From positions 930,001-994,000 of the forward strand of contig NC_008392.1 of the NCBI RefSeq assembly GCF_000203915.1: a stretch of 64,000 nt of DNA, written 5' to 3'. Below are positions 18,067-27,021 of this stretch, in pieces. The notes below the pieces were generated by a model that saw only the letters and a program-made list of their open reading frames with translations, was not told where the DNA came from and ran no database searches. Source of the stretch: Burkholderia ambifaria AMMD. Lineage in GTDB: Bacteria > Pseudomonadota > Gammaproteobacteria > Burkholderiales > Burkholderiaceae. Position 1 is the stretch's first letter; each line of letters starts with the position of its first letter. The translations under genes and the position numbers were made by a program.

Positions 18067-18240
18067 CTACGTCCGGTCGCGGGTGCGTGCGCGTACCGCG
18101 CCCGTGATCACCGCGATGCCGAACAGGATGACGGCGACGATCTCGATGATGTGCTGCGACACATGCAGCGTCATCAATCCCCATGCCACGCCGCCGATGA
18201 AAATGATCCATCCGACCAGGTAGATAAGCAGAGTCATCAT
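18067..18240 (-). CDS. Small 57-residue two-helix membrane protein
   Basis: The product has two hydrophobic helices (MTLLIYLVGWIIFIGGVAWG and HIIEIVAVILFGIAVITGAV) joined by a short LMTLHVSQ turn, and a basic tail. It starts at ATGATG with AAGGAG upstream. Its first codons overlap the stop of the DUF72 gene (ATGA), so it is a bona fide coupled small gene. Similar 50-60-residue membrane proteins are common in Burkholderiales and have no assigned function. I do not recognise a named family. An inner-membrane location follows from the hydrophobicity. Confidence 0.75.
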   Translation of the reverse strand: MMTLLIYLVGWIIFIGGVAWGLMTLHVSQHIIEIVAVILFGIAVITGAVRARTRDRT

Positions 18241-19259
18241 TTTTCTCCTTGCGGTTCGGGTTCTCGCTCGGATTGCCGTCGCGCGGCGGCCGCTTTCTCC
18301 GGCAGCGGTTCGTGCGGATGCAGGCCGAGGCGTTCCATCAAGCGTCCAGCGTCGAACGGTGCTTTCGTTTTCACGTCGTTGTCGAAATAGCAGTACACGT
18401 CGCGCCGCTGCGCGCGCGGCGGCGCCAGATCCGGCGCCGCAAGTCGCGCATCGGCGGGCTGCGCGCCGCCGCGCCACGACGTGATCCTGCGCGCCCACCG
18501 ATCGAGCGAAGCATCGGAATACGCGCCGGAATACTTCGTTTCCGTGCCGTGCAGCCGCATGTAGACGAAGCGCGCGGTCAGATCCTCGAACTGCGGCCAC
18601 GCCTCGGTGGAGTCCGACACGACGAGCGCGGCCTTGTGGCGGCGCAGCAGCTTCACGAACGCGGGATCCACGAAGCTCGCGTGACGCACTTCGACAGCGT
18701 GACGCAATTTGCGCTTGCGGTCGATCTCGAGATACGGCGTCCTGACCCTGCGGTCGTGCTGTTGCGCGAGGGCGAGCGCGGCTTCGGTGTCGGGCGGCAG
18801 CAGGCTCAGGAAATGTTCCATGTGCTCGGGGTCGAAACGCAGCGATGGCGGAAATTGCCACAGGATCGGCCCGAGCTTGTCATTCAGTGCGAGGAGCCCC
18901 TGCGCGAAGAAATTCGCGCAGGCGGTCGTCGCCGTTTCGTCGCGAAAGCGCAGCATGTGGGTCAGATAGCGCGAGCCTTTCACGCTGAACGTAAAACCGG
19001 GCGGCGTTTCGTCGTACCAGCGCCGCCAGCTGGAGAGCGATTGCAGGCTGTAGTGCGTGCCGTTGATCTCGATCGTCTGCATCCGGCCTGACGCGTATTG
19101 CAGCTCGGCCGCCTGCTTGAGCCCTTTCGGATAGAAGGTGCCGCGCCAGCCGTCGTAGCGCCAGCCTGAAATGCCGATGTGTATCTCGCCGGTTGTGCCT
19201 TTCACGTCGATGCCCGGAAGTCCGTGGATATCCGTGGCAAGTAGCAACGCGCGTGCCAC
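18237..19259 (-). CDS. DUF72 domain protein
   Basis: This protein has up to 340 residues, with the DUF72 TIM-barrel family pattern: IGISGWRYDGWRGTFYP, IEINGTHYSLQ, WYDETPPGFTFSVKGSRYLTH, LGPILWQFPPSLRF and AVEVRHASF. The family (YecE-type) has no settled activity. The coordinates use a GTG start. A second GTG at 19205 would give 322 residues beginning closer to the conserved IHIGISGW, and neither has a strong Shine-Dalgarno. The C terminus is an Arg/Glu-rich tail. It is translationally coupled to the small membrane protein downstream. Confidence 0.85.
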   Translation of the reverse strand: MARALLLATDIHGLPGIDVKGTTGEIHIGISGWRYDGWRGTFYPKGLKQAAELQYASGRMQTIEINGTHYSLQSLSSWRRWYDETPPGFTFSVKGSRYLTHMLRFRDETATTACANFFAQGLLALNDKLGPILWQFPPSLRFDPEHMEHFLSLLPPDTEAALALAQQHDRRVRTPYLEIDRKRKLRHAVEVRHASFVDPAFVKLLRRHKAALVVSDSTEAWPQFEDLTARFVYMRLHGTETKYSGAYSDASLDRWARRITSWRGGAQPADARLAAPDLAPPRAQRRDVYCYFDNDVKTKAPFDAGRLMERLGLHPHEPLPEKAAAARRQSEREPEPQGEK

Positions 19260-19368
19260 GGCGTGCGGTAAGCGCGCTCCATCGCTTGCCGAGCCACGCG
19301 GCGAACGGCGCTGTCAAGTCAACGACAAGGAGCGCGATGAAAGCGACGCCGCACGCGCCACGCAACGA

Positions 19369-21327
19369 TCACGACGCGGACAACCTCACCGACACGCCCG
19401 TCGCCGTATAAACCGGCGTCGCCTTGAACCCGTCGACCGTGACCGTCGAGAACTTCGCCGCGCCCGCCGCGCCGTCGATCAGCGCGATCGTATCGCCGGC
19501 CTTCGGCGCATAGCCGTTCACGAACTTCACATGCAGCGTGCCGCCGGCGACGGTCAATTGCCCGCCCACGCGCAGCCGGCCGCCGCCGTTGCCGTCGATG
19601 TCGAGTTCGAGGGTCGCGTTGTCGAGCTGCGTATAGCGCGTCGCGATCGTGACGGGCGCGCTCGCCGCGATCCTGACGTTGCCACCGGCGCCGACGTACA
19701 CGTCGCCGTTGCCGAACGCCGACGCGGAGGCCGCGGCGAGCGTGCCGCCATTGACCTGCGTGCCGCCCGCATAGCGGTTGTTGCCCGCCAGCGTCAGCGT
19801 GCCGGTGCCTTGCAGCGTCAGCTTGCCGGCGCCGCCGATGTCGTTGCGCCACTGGTCGGCCGCGTTGAGTCCGCCCTGCGATGCGTCCATCGACACGACC
19901 ACGTTGCCGTTGAACGCGCCATAGCCGTCGGCCGCGGCGAACAGGTTCAGGCGGCCCCAGCCTTCCGCATCGTCCATCACCGGGTAGCCGGACTGCAGCT
20001 CGGTCGTCTTCAGCACGACGCGCCGCTGGTCGGCGCTCAGGTACGGGAAGCGCGTCTGCAGCAGGATCTCCGCGCCTTTCGGCACGACGGGCGGCGCGTC
20101 GGTCGACTCGATCGCGCCGAAGCCGTACGTCATGCGGCGCGCGAAGGCCGCCTTGTTCGCCGTGTAATCGGCGAACCGGTCGTTGGCCGGCGTGCCCGAG
20201 TGCGCGAACGCGGCGAACGTCGTGCCGGTCGTCCCCGTGAGCTGCTGCAGCGCCTGGTGGGCCTGGTTGTATGCGGCCTGCGCATCGCTCGCATACGCGT
20301 TCAGGTTCGCCGCGCTGACCGCCAGCGCGAGCATGCGGCCGCCGATCACGTCGAGCGGCGAGTGCATGCCGGCGAGAATCCGGTTCTCGCCCAGTTCGAG
20401 GCCGCGGCTCACCATCTCCTGGAATCGCTCCGGCACGAGCCACGCCATCGTCATCGCATCGCGCATCGCTTCAGCCTCGTGGCCGCTGATGAAACCGCCG
20501 TCGGTCGCGGGCGTCGTGCTTTCCGCCGGCACGAGTGTCGGCGCGACGACGACGCTCGAACTCCAGCGATATGGCCGCGCGTACTTGTAGAAGCGCTTCG
20601 ACGGTTCGGTCGACGCGTTGTTGCCCATTTCGTTGAGCAGGTCGACGACCTTGCCGAAGCTCGCATTGGTGCTGCTGCCGACGCCGACGTTGTTGCCGGC
20701 GTCGTTGTACAGCACCGTCGTCGCGTCGGCGGGCACGCTGGTGATGCTGGTGGTCTGCTGCGCGGCCGTGCGCCACGCGCTGGTGAGCGGGCCCATGCCG
20801 TCGGTCACGCTGTAGCCCTTGCCGCGCCGGTCGTCGAAGTAGGCGGCGTCGGCCTGCTGCTGCGTGCGCGCGGTCGTTGCGTTGACCACGTACTGCACAT
20901 TCGCCGCCAGCACCGTGTCGTTCAGGATCGTGCCGCACGGCGTGCCGCTGCCGGGCAGGCCCGAGCAGGTCGACGGCGAGATCGCCGGAAACGCGCCGTT
21001 GGCCGGTGCGCTCACGCCCGCATCGACCAGCATCGTCGACGGCTGCCACAGGTCGAGGAAGCGGCTCACCACGCGCACGGCCGCGTTGGTCGACAGCGTC
21101 GCATAGCGCGCGTCGCCGCGCTGGTTGGTCGCGATGTTGTCGACGAAGGCCGGCACGCTCGGCACGGGGGCGCTGTCGACGAAGCCGGGGTCCGCCGGCG
21201 GCGCGGGAACGGCCGCGATGGTCGGGTTCGTCGACGCGACGTCGTCACCGCCGCCGCAGGCGACCAGAACGAACGCACTCGACAGCGCTGCGACGTGCAG
21301 CGGGAAACGGCTCCGTGATACCAACAT
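19369..21327 (-). CDS. PAP2-type acid phosphatase lipoprotein with C-terminal autotransporter-type beta repeat
   Basis: This is a 652-residue exported protein. The leader has a lipobox (FVLVAC, Cys24) followed by GGGDD, so it is probably a lipoprotein. The three PAP2/haloperoxidase signatures are present: K244-x6-R251-P (KRFYKYARP), a variant second motif ISGH (His283, where PSGH is usual), and R316-x5-H322-x3-D326 (ENRILAGMHSPLDV). It therefore probably hydrolyses phosphomonoesters in the cell envelope. From about residue 505 the sequence changes to an autotransporter-associated beta-strand repeat (GTLTLAGNNRYAGGTQVNGG) and ends without a beta-barrel. The start MLVSRSRF has GGAG upstream; a start four codons earlier is possible. 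Confidence 0.8.
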   Translation of the reverse strand: MLVSRSRFPLHVAALSSAFVLVACGGGDDVASTNPTIAAVPAPPADPGFVDSAPVPSVPAFVDNIATNQRGDARYATLSTNAAVRVVSRFLDLWQPSTMLVDAGVSAPANGAFPAISPSTCSGLPGSGTPCGTILNDTVLAANVQYVVNATTARTQQQADAAYFDDRRGKGYSVTDGMGPLTSAWRTAAQQTTSITSVPADATTVLYNDAGNNVGVGSSTNASFGKVVDLLNEMGNNASTEPSKRFYKYARPYRWSSSVVVAPTLVPAESTTPATDGGFISGHEAEAMRDAMTMAWLVPERFQEMVSRGLELGENRILAGMHSPLDVIGGRMLALAVSAANLNAYASDAQAAYNQAHQALQQLTGTTGTTFAAFAHSGTPANDRFADYTANKAAFARRMTYGFGAIESTDAPPVVPKGAEILLQTRFPYLSADQRRVVLKTTELQSGYPVMDDAEGWGRLNLFAAADGYGAFNGNVVVSMDASQGGLNAADQWRNDIGGAGKLTLQGTGTLTLAGNNRYAGGTQVNGGTLAAASASAFGNGDVYVGAGGNVRIAASAPVTIATRYTQLDNATLELDIDGNGGGRLRVGGQLTVAGGTLHVKFVNGYAPKAGDTIALIDGAAGAAKFSTVTVDGFKATPVYTATGVSVRLSAS

Positions 21328-21420
21328 GCAAGGCTCCATCCTGAGGGTCGAAGATGGCGGATTGTCGTGGGCGATCGTGACGTGGCGGTTAAGGATTTGT
21401 TGCGGCGCGCGGTCGATGCG

Positions 21421-21450
21421 CACGAATTCTCACTATTTGGTGAATTCGTG
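21421..21450. promoter_or_regulatory. Perfect 9-bp inverted repeat upstream of the phosphatase gene
   Basis: CACGAATTC (21421-21429) and GAATTCGTG (21442-21450) are perfect inverted arms around a 12-nt AT-rich spacer, in the 237-nt gap between the cyclase stop and the phosphatase start. It lies about 94 nt upstream of the phosphatase start. No T tract follows on the minus strand, so an operator is more likely than a terminator. The binding protein is unknown. Confidence 0.4.
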
Positions 21451-21564
21451 ATGCTGAACATGCCGGACGGAGCGATCCGGTCTTCTGCGCAGCCCGGTAG
21501 CGGACCGCGACGTGCAAGCCGCGCAAGCGTGCGCGGTCGAATCAGGAGACCGGAACCGCGGCGC

Positions 21565-23085
21565 TCACGCCGTTTGTGCGAGCGGTTCCACGTCGGCGAC
21601 GCACACGCGGTTTCTGCCCTGGCGCTTGGCCGCATAGAGGGCGAGGTCGGCCTGATGCGTGAGCGCATGCATGGACGGCGGCCGCGCGCGATGGCCGGTC
21701 GCGCAGCCGATGCTGACCGTGAAGGCCGGCATCGTCGCGTCGAACCCGTCGAGCTGGTTGCGCTCCACGGCGTGGCGAATCGCTTCGGCGACCTGCTGCG
21801 CACCGCGCTCGTCCGTGTCGGGCAACACCGCGACGAATTCCTCGCCGCCGTAACGTGCGGCGAGATCGCCGCGCCGTCGCGTATGCGCGCGGATGCATTC
21901 GGCGAGAAAGCGCAGCGCGGTGTCGCCTTGCGCATGGCCGTAGCGGTCGTTGTACTGCTTGAAGTGATCGGCGTCGATGAACAGCACCGACAGGCTGCCG
22001 TCGCTGCCGCGCTGCAGCCGTTCCCATTCGTCGGCGAGCGCGGCATCGAGCGCGCGCCGGTTGTGCAGGCCCGTCAGCGGATCGGTGCGCGTGAGGTCCG
22101 TGAGCAGCGTCTGCTTGCGCAGGTTGTCGCGCAGCGCGAACGCGAGCAGCCACACCACCGCGCAGAACAGCGCGCCGATCACGGACGCCGACACGCCCGC
22201 CGTCCACGTCAGGCGCGTGATGCCGGCCAGCACGTCGCGCTCGGCCGGCGCGACCACGGCGATCAGCGGCGTGCCGGGTACCCGCTGGTACGTGTACAGC
22301 CGCAACGTCCCGTCGATGCTCGAGCGCGCGGCATAGAAACCCGCTTCGCGGCTCACCATCCGCTCGAACGACTTCGACCGGCGCACGCGCACCATCTGGT
22401 GATCGGTCAACGGCGGATTGCGCGCGAGGATCGTGCCGTCCGCGCGCAGGATCGCGCTGACGCCGTGCGGTCCGACGTTCAACCGCGACAGCAGCTGATC
22501 GAAGTAGGCGAGATCGACGGCGACCACCGCGATTCCGTTGAACGCATGATCCGGCCGTTCGATGCGGCGCGACAGCGCGATCGATTCGGTGCCGCCGCGC
22601 GAACGCGCGCGGTACGCCTCGGACACGTACAGGCCGACGTTGTCCGAATCGCGATGGACCTTGAAGTAGTCGCGATCGCTGAAGTCCCAGTTGTGGGTCG
22701 GGCCGCAACAACCGTCGATCAGCCGCCCGTCGCGGTCCGTCACGCCCATGCCGGTCACGTATTGCGCGGCCGTGCGCTCGAACAGCACGTCGTGGCGCAA
22801 GCCGGCCTTCAGGCGCACGATCGCGGGGTTGCCGAGATCGGCGGCGAGCGATACCAGCGCATTGTTGGACGTTTCGACGGTGCGCGCGATCTCACTGACG
22901 AGGACGGCCGCGACATTGCGCGACGTCTCGTGCGCATGTTCGACGACTTCGCTGCGCGCGGCCCACAGCGTCACCGCGCTGATGCCGAGCGCCGCGACCG
23001 ACATCAGCGTGCCCAGCACACCGACGATCAGGTGGTGGCGACCGGCCCAGTCGGCAATTTTCTCGATCGAAGGGGATGCAGGCAT
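21565..23085 (-). CDS. Membrane-bound sensor diguanylate cyclase (dCache-GGDEF)
   Basis: This 506-residue protein makes the second messenger c-di-GMP. Helix 1 is at residues about 18-42. A periplasmic double-Cache sensor spans about 45-295 (VTDRDGRLIDGC, FSDRDYFKVHRD, GIAVVAVDLAYFDQLLSR). Helix 2 is at about 305-325. A GGDEF domain follows, with RTDPLTGLHNRRALD and the active-site RYGGEEF. The inhibitory I-site RxxD (RRGD) lies just ahead of the A-site, so the enzyme should be active and product-inhibited. No EAL domain. It lies upstream of the phosphatase on the same strand. Its proximity to the adhesins at the right end of the window is suggestive only. Confidence 0.93.
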   Translation of the reverse strand: MPASPSIEKIADWAGRHHLIVGVLGTLMSVAALGISAVTLWAARSEVVEHAHETSRNVAAVLVSEIARTVETSNNALVSLAADLGNPAIVRLKAGLRHDVLFERTAAQYVTGMGVTDRDGRLIDGCCGPTHNWDFSDRDYFKVHRDSDNVGLYVSEAYRARSRGGTESIALSRRIERPDHAFNGIAVVAVDLAYFDQLLSRLNVGPHGVSAILRADGTILARNPPLTDHQMVRVRRSKSFERMVSREAGFYAARSSIDGTLRLYTYQRVPGTPLIAVVAPAERDVLAGITRLTWTAGVSASVIGALFCAVVWLLAFALRDNLRKQTLLTDLTRTDPLTGLHNRRALDAALADEWERLQRGSDGSLSVLFIDADHFKQYNDRYGHAQGDTALRFLAECIRAHTRRRGDLAARYGGEEFVAVLPDTDERGAQQVAEAIRHAVERNQLDGFDATMPAFTVSIGCATGHRARPPSMHALTHQADLALYAAKRQGRNRVCVADVEPLAQTA

Positions 23086-23297
23086 GGCTCGCGCTCGTAC
23101 GGGAAGCGGGCTGCGACGGCAGCGGCGCTGGTCAAATCCGGGTTAACGGCAGGTGTGCCCGGAAATCGAGGCCGGCATGCGAGGCGATGACTGCGCGCAG
23201 GCACCGCAAACGTGTGCGAGCGGGGCGCGCCGGCAGCGGCGCGCCGCGACTGCGTGACGATTGCATAAGCGCCGCGGATGACGGCGGCGGCGCGGCC

Positions 23298-24770
23298 TCA
23301 CTCGAGCCCGCCCTGGCACAGGTACTTGATCGACAGGTAATCGTCGAGGCCGTAGCGTGAGCCTTCGCGGCCGTAGCCCGATTCCTTCACGCCGCCGAAC
23401 GGCGCGGCCTCGCTCGCGAGCGCGCCTTCGTTGATGCCGACGAGGCCCGTTTCGAGCCGAGCCGACACGCGCGCGATGCGGCGCAGGTCCTGCGTATAGA
23501 AATACGCGGCGAGCCCGAACGGCGTGTCGTTCGCGGCGTCGACGGCTTCGTCTTCCGTGTCGAACTTGAACAGCGCGGCGATCGGCCCGAAGGTTTCCTC
23601 GCAGGTCAGCTGCATGTCGGCGGTGGCGTCGCCGAGCACCGTCGGCGCGTAATAGTTCGGCCCGAGTTCGGGCAGGCGCTTGCCGCCCGTGAGCACGCGT
23701 GCGCCGCGCTCGATCGCGTCGCCGACGTGGCGCGCGATCTTGTCGACCGCGCGTGCGTTGATCATCGGGCCGATTTGCGCGGCCGGGTCAGTCGCCGGCG
23801 CGACCTTCAGCGCGGCGACACGGGCGGTGAGTTTGGCGGCGAACGCATCGTAGACGCCGGCCTGCACGTACACGCGGTTCGGCGACACGCAGGTCTGGCC
23901 GCCGTTGCGGAACTTGGCGGCCATCAGCCCGTCGACCGCCGCGTCGAGCTCGGCATCGTCGAACACGATGAACGGCGCATTGCCGCCGAGCTCCAGCGAC
24001 AGCTTCTTCAGCGTCGCCGCCGATTCGCGTGCGAGCAGCTTGCCGACGGGCGTCGATCCGGTGAACGTGATCTTGCGCACGCGGCCGTCGGCGAGCCAGT
24101 CGGCCACCGCGTCGATACCGCGTTCACGCGACGCGGCGATCATGTTCAGCACGCCGGGCGGCACGCCGGCTTCCTGCGCGAGGAACGCGAGCGCGAGCGC
24201 GGTGAGCGGCGTATCTTCCGCCGGCTTCGCGACGACCGTGCAGCCGGCCGCGAGCGCGGGCGCGATCTTGCGCGCGATCATCGCGAGCGGAAAATTCCAC
24301 GGCGTGATCGCGGCGACGATGCCGATCGGCTCTTTGACCGCACTCAGCCGCTTGCCGCGCTGCTGCTGCGGAATCAGGTCGCCGTAGGTGCGCGTCGCTT
24401 CTTCGGCGAACCACTGCACGTACGATGCGCCGTACGCGACTTCGCCGCGCGCTTCGGCGAGCGGCTTGCCCTGTTCGCGCGACATCAGCTTCGCGAGATC
24501 GTCGGTATGCGCGACGATCGCCGCGTGCCATGCGCGCAGGATCGCGGCGCGGTCGCGAGCGGGCGTCGCGCGCCACGCGGGCAGCGCGCGGGCTGCCGCG
24601 TCGGTCGCGGCGCGCGCGTCGGCGGCGCCGCTGTCGGGGGCATGGGCAACGGTGTCGAGCGTGGCCGGATCGGTGACGTCGAAGCGACGGCCGTCGCGCG
24701 CGTCGCACCACGCGCCGTCGATCAGGTTGGCGGTGCGAACGAGTTCGGGTCGGGAGAGCGTAAGCGGCAT
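23298..24770 (-). CDS. NAD(P)-dependent succinate-semialdehyde dehydrogenase family protein (GabD-like)
   Basis: This 490-residue aldehyde dehydrogenase has an intact active site: E260 in LSLELGGNAPF and C294 in NGGQTCVSPNRV, preceded by the cofactor loops ITPWNFPLAM and FTGSTPVGKLL. The N-terminal region with REQGKPLAEARGEV and YVQWFAEEATRTYGDLIP is typical of GabD, which oxidises succinate semialdehyde to succinate at the end of GABA breakdown. The ATG at 24770 begins the conserved frame; upstream codons are non-coding in character. It lies downstream of the Lrp gene and the class III aminotransferase, which supports an amine or amino-acid catabolic role. Confidence 0.88.
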   Translation of the reverse strand: MPLTLSRPELVRTANLIDGAWCDARDGRRFDVTDPATLDTVAHAPDSGAADARAATDAAARALPAWRATPARDRAAILRAWHAAIVAHTDDLAKLMSREQGKPLAEARGEVAYGASYVQWFAEEATRTYGDLIPQQQRGKRLSAVKEPIGIVAAITPWNFPLAMIARKIAPALAAGCTVVAKPAEDTPLTALALAFLAQEAGVPPGVLNMIAASRERGIDAVADWLADGRVRKITFTGSTPVGKLLARESAATLKKLSLELGGNAPFIVFDDAELDAAVDGLMAAKFRNGGQTCVSPNRVYVQAGVYDAFAAKLTARVAALKVAPATDPAAQIGPMINARAVDKIARHVGDAIERGARVLTGGKRLPELGPNYYAPTVLGDATADMQLTCEETFGPIAALFKFDTEDEAVDAANDTPFGLAAYFYTQDLRRIARVSARLETGLVGINEGALASEAAPFGGVKESGYGREGSRYGLDDYLSIKYLCQGGLE

Positions 24771-24881
24771 GACAGGTCCTGGGATGGAGCGATTCGGTGA
24801 CGACGGCTGCGGCGCGGGCGCGCGACTATCCCACGCGTGACAGCGAACTGCCACGCTGATGGGTGCCGCACGCTGCGGTAG

Positions 24882-25373
24882 TCAGTGACGTTCGCCGAAC
24901 AGCGATTCGAGCGGATAGTGCCGTTTGACGAACGGCGACTTGATGATCACGTAGCTGAAATACTTCTCGATGCCGATGTTCTGCTCGAGCAGCCCTTCGA
25001 CGATCGTCTGGTAATGGCTCACGCTGCGCGTGATGAACTTCAGCAGATAGTCGTAGCCACCGCTCGCGAGATGGCACTCGACGATCTCGTCGACGTTGCG
25101 GATCGCCGCGACGAAGCGGTCGAAGTCCTCGCGGCGGTGGTCGGCCAGCGTGACCTCGGTAAACACGACCTGCACGTCGCCGAGTTTCTCGAGCTGGATG
25201 TGCGCGCCGTAGCCGCCGATGTAGCCGGCCTTCTCGAGCCGCTTCACGCGGATCAGGCACGGACTGGGCGACAGCCCGACCGCATCGGCCAGCTCGACGT
25301 TGGTCATGCGGCCGCGCTTCTGCAACTGGGAGAGGATGCGCAGGTCGATGCGATCCAGCTTGCTGTCCGTCAT
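24882..25373 (-). CDS. Lrp/AsnC-family transcriptional regulator
   Basis: This 163-residue protein has an N-terminal winged helix (DRIDLRILSQLQKRGRMTNV, ELADAVGLSPSPCLIRVKRL) and a C-terminal RAM/AsnC effector domain (VVFTEVTLADH; VECHLASGGYDYLLKFITRS). An ATG at 25373 and a GTG two codons earlier are both possible starts; no good Shine-Dalgarno decides. It sits between the aminotransferase and gabD-like genes on the same strand and probably senses an amino acid or related amine to control them. Confidence 0.9.
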   Translation of the reverse strand: MTDSKLDRIDLRILSQLQKRGRMTNVELADAVGLSPSPCLIRVKRLEKAGYIGGYGAHIQLEKLGDVQVVFTEVTLADHRREDFDRFVAAIRNVDEIVECHLASGGYDYLLKFITRSVSHYQTIVEGLLEQNIGIEKYFSYVIIKSPFVKRHYPLESLFGERH

Positions 25374-25459
25374 GTTCACGTGAGAGCGGAAAAATGGAAT
25401 GTCCGGTTACTTTAGAGTCGAACGATGGCCGCCACAAGCCCGGCTTTCCCTCGGCCGGC

Positions 25460-26860
25460 TCAGGCCGGCTGCGCGTGCGCGGCCTCGAGCGCGCGCTGCA
25501 CGCCCGCGTCGGCCAGCACGTCGTCGAGCGTCTTGCGCACGCGTTCGAACAGCAGGTCGAACTCGCCCGCCGTGAAGCTCAGCGCCGGCGCGAAGCCGAG
25601 CACGCCGTCGCCGAATGCGCGAAACACCACGCCGTTCGCGTACGCGGCCGCCGCGATCCGGTCGGGCACGTTCAGCGCCGGGTCGAAGCGCGTCTTGCGC
25701 GCCTTGTCGGACACCAGTTCGAGCGCGCCGAGCAGGCCGACCGAGCGCGCGTCGCCGACGAGCGGATGCGCGCGCAGCGCATCGAGCCCCGCCGCGAAGC
25801 GCGGCGCCATCGCCTGGCCGTTCGCGAGCAGCCCGCCTTCGTGATAGAGCTTCAGCACTTCGAGGCCGATCGCCGCGCTCACCGGGTGCGCGGAATACGT
25901 ATGCCCATGACCGACCACGGCCGACTCCGCGCGGCTGCCCGCGAGGCCTTCGTAGATTTCGTCGGACATCAGCACCGCGCCCATCGGCGCATAGCCGGCG
26001 GTCAAGCCCTTCGCGACGGTCATCAGGTCCGGATCGACCTGCTCGGCCTCGCACGCGAACAGCGGGCCCGTGCGGCCGAAGCCGGTGATCACCTCGTCGG
26101 CGACGAACAGGATGCCGAGGCGCCGGCAGGCGTCGCGCATCGCCTTCAGCCAGCCGGGCGGCGGCACGATCACGCCGCCGGAGCCTTGCACGGGTTCGCA
26201 GAAGAACGCGGCGACGTTGTCCGCGCCGAGCTCCGCGACCTTCGCTTCGAGTGCGGCGACCGACGCGGCGATCAGCGCCTGCGGATCGTCGCCGAGCGGA
26301 TGGCGATACGGGTAGGGCGACGGGATATGGTGCTGGTCAGCGCGCGGCAGGTCGAAATGGCGGTGGAACGCGGGCAGCGCGGTCAGCCCCGCGCCGATCG
26401 ACGACGAACCGTGATAGCCGCGCTCGAGCGCGATCATCTGCTTCTTCGACGGGCGGCCGGTCGCGTTGAAATAATGCGTGATGAAGCGCACCGCGGAATC
26501 GACCGCATCCGAGCCGCCGAGCGTGAAGTACACGCGGTTCAGCGACGGCGGTGCGAGCGCCGCGAGCCGTTCGGCGAGCTCGATCGCGGGCTGCGAGCCG
26601 AAATGGAAATAGCCGGTCGCGTAGGGCAGCTTCGACATCTGTTCGGCGGCGGCCTTCACGATGCTGTCGCGGCCGTAGCCGACGTTCACGCACCACAGGC
26701 CCGAGAACGCATCGAGCAATGTATGGCCGTCGCCGTCGCGCAGGAACACGCCGTCGGCGGATTCGAGCACGGTGACGCCGCGCGCCTCGTGCGCGCGATA
26801 GTTGACGACGGGGTGGATCAGGTGTTGACGATCGGCTTCGATCAGCGCGGCTTGGTTCAT
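25460..26860 (-). CDS. Class III PLP-dependent aminotransferase (omega-amino acid type)
   Basis: This 466-residue enzyme is an aspartate-aminotransferase-superfamily class III transaminase. Motifs in order are TLLDAFSGLWCVNVGYGR, GGSDAVDSAVRF (phosphate cup), ALERGYHGSSS, FFCEPVQGSGGVIVPP, FVADEVITGFGRTG (PLP Asp) and LMTVAKGLTAGYAPMGAV (Schiff-base Lys). Relatives move amino groups from beta-alanine, GABA, putrescine or taurine to pyruvate or 2-oxoglutarate. The product semialdehyde would suit the gabD-like dehydrogenase two genes on. The exact donor cannot be read from sequence. The start is the ATG at 26860; ghrA ends 161 nt upstream. Confidence 0.88.
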   Translation of the reverse strand: MNQAALIEADRQHLIHPVVNYRAHEARGVTVLESADGVFLRDGDGHTLLDAFSGLWCVNVGYGRDSIVKAAAEQMSKLPYATGYFHFGSQPAIELAERLAALAPPSLNRVYFTLGGSDAVDSAVRFITHYFNATGRPSKKQMIALERGYHGSSSIGAGLTALPAFHRHFDLPRADQHHIPSPYPYRHPLGDDPQALIAASVAALEAKVAELGADNVAAFFCEPVQGSGGVIVPPPGWLKAMRDACRRLGILFVADEVITGFGRTGPLFACEAEQVDPDLMTVAKGLTAGYAPMGAVLMSDEIYEGLAGSRAESAVVGHGHTYSAHPVSAAIGLEVLKLYHEGGLLANGQAMAPRFAAGLDALRAHPLVGDARSVGLLGALELVSDKARKTRFDPALNVPDRIAAAAYANGVVFRAFGDGVLGFAPALSFTAGEFDLLFERVRKTLDDVLADAGVQRALEAAHAQPA

Positions 26861-27021
26861 GGCAGGGCGGGACTCTCGTCGGGTGTCAGCGGTGAGTCCA
26901 TGCTACCGGGCGAGAATTCCGCACGCGTCTTCAATTTGTCGCCGGAAACGTATGGTCGCGGCGTTTGCACGGGGCGCTGCGGCATTTTCTGCTGCGCGCC
27001 CCGCCGGGCCGGGCGCGCGCG

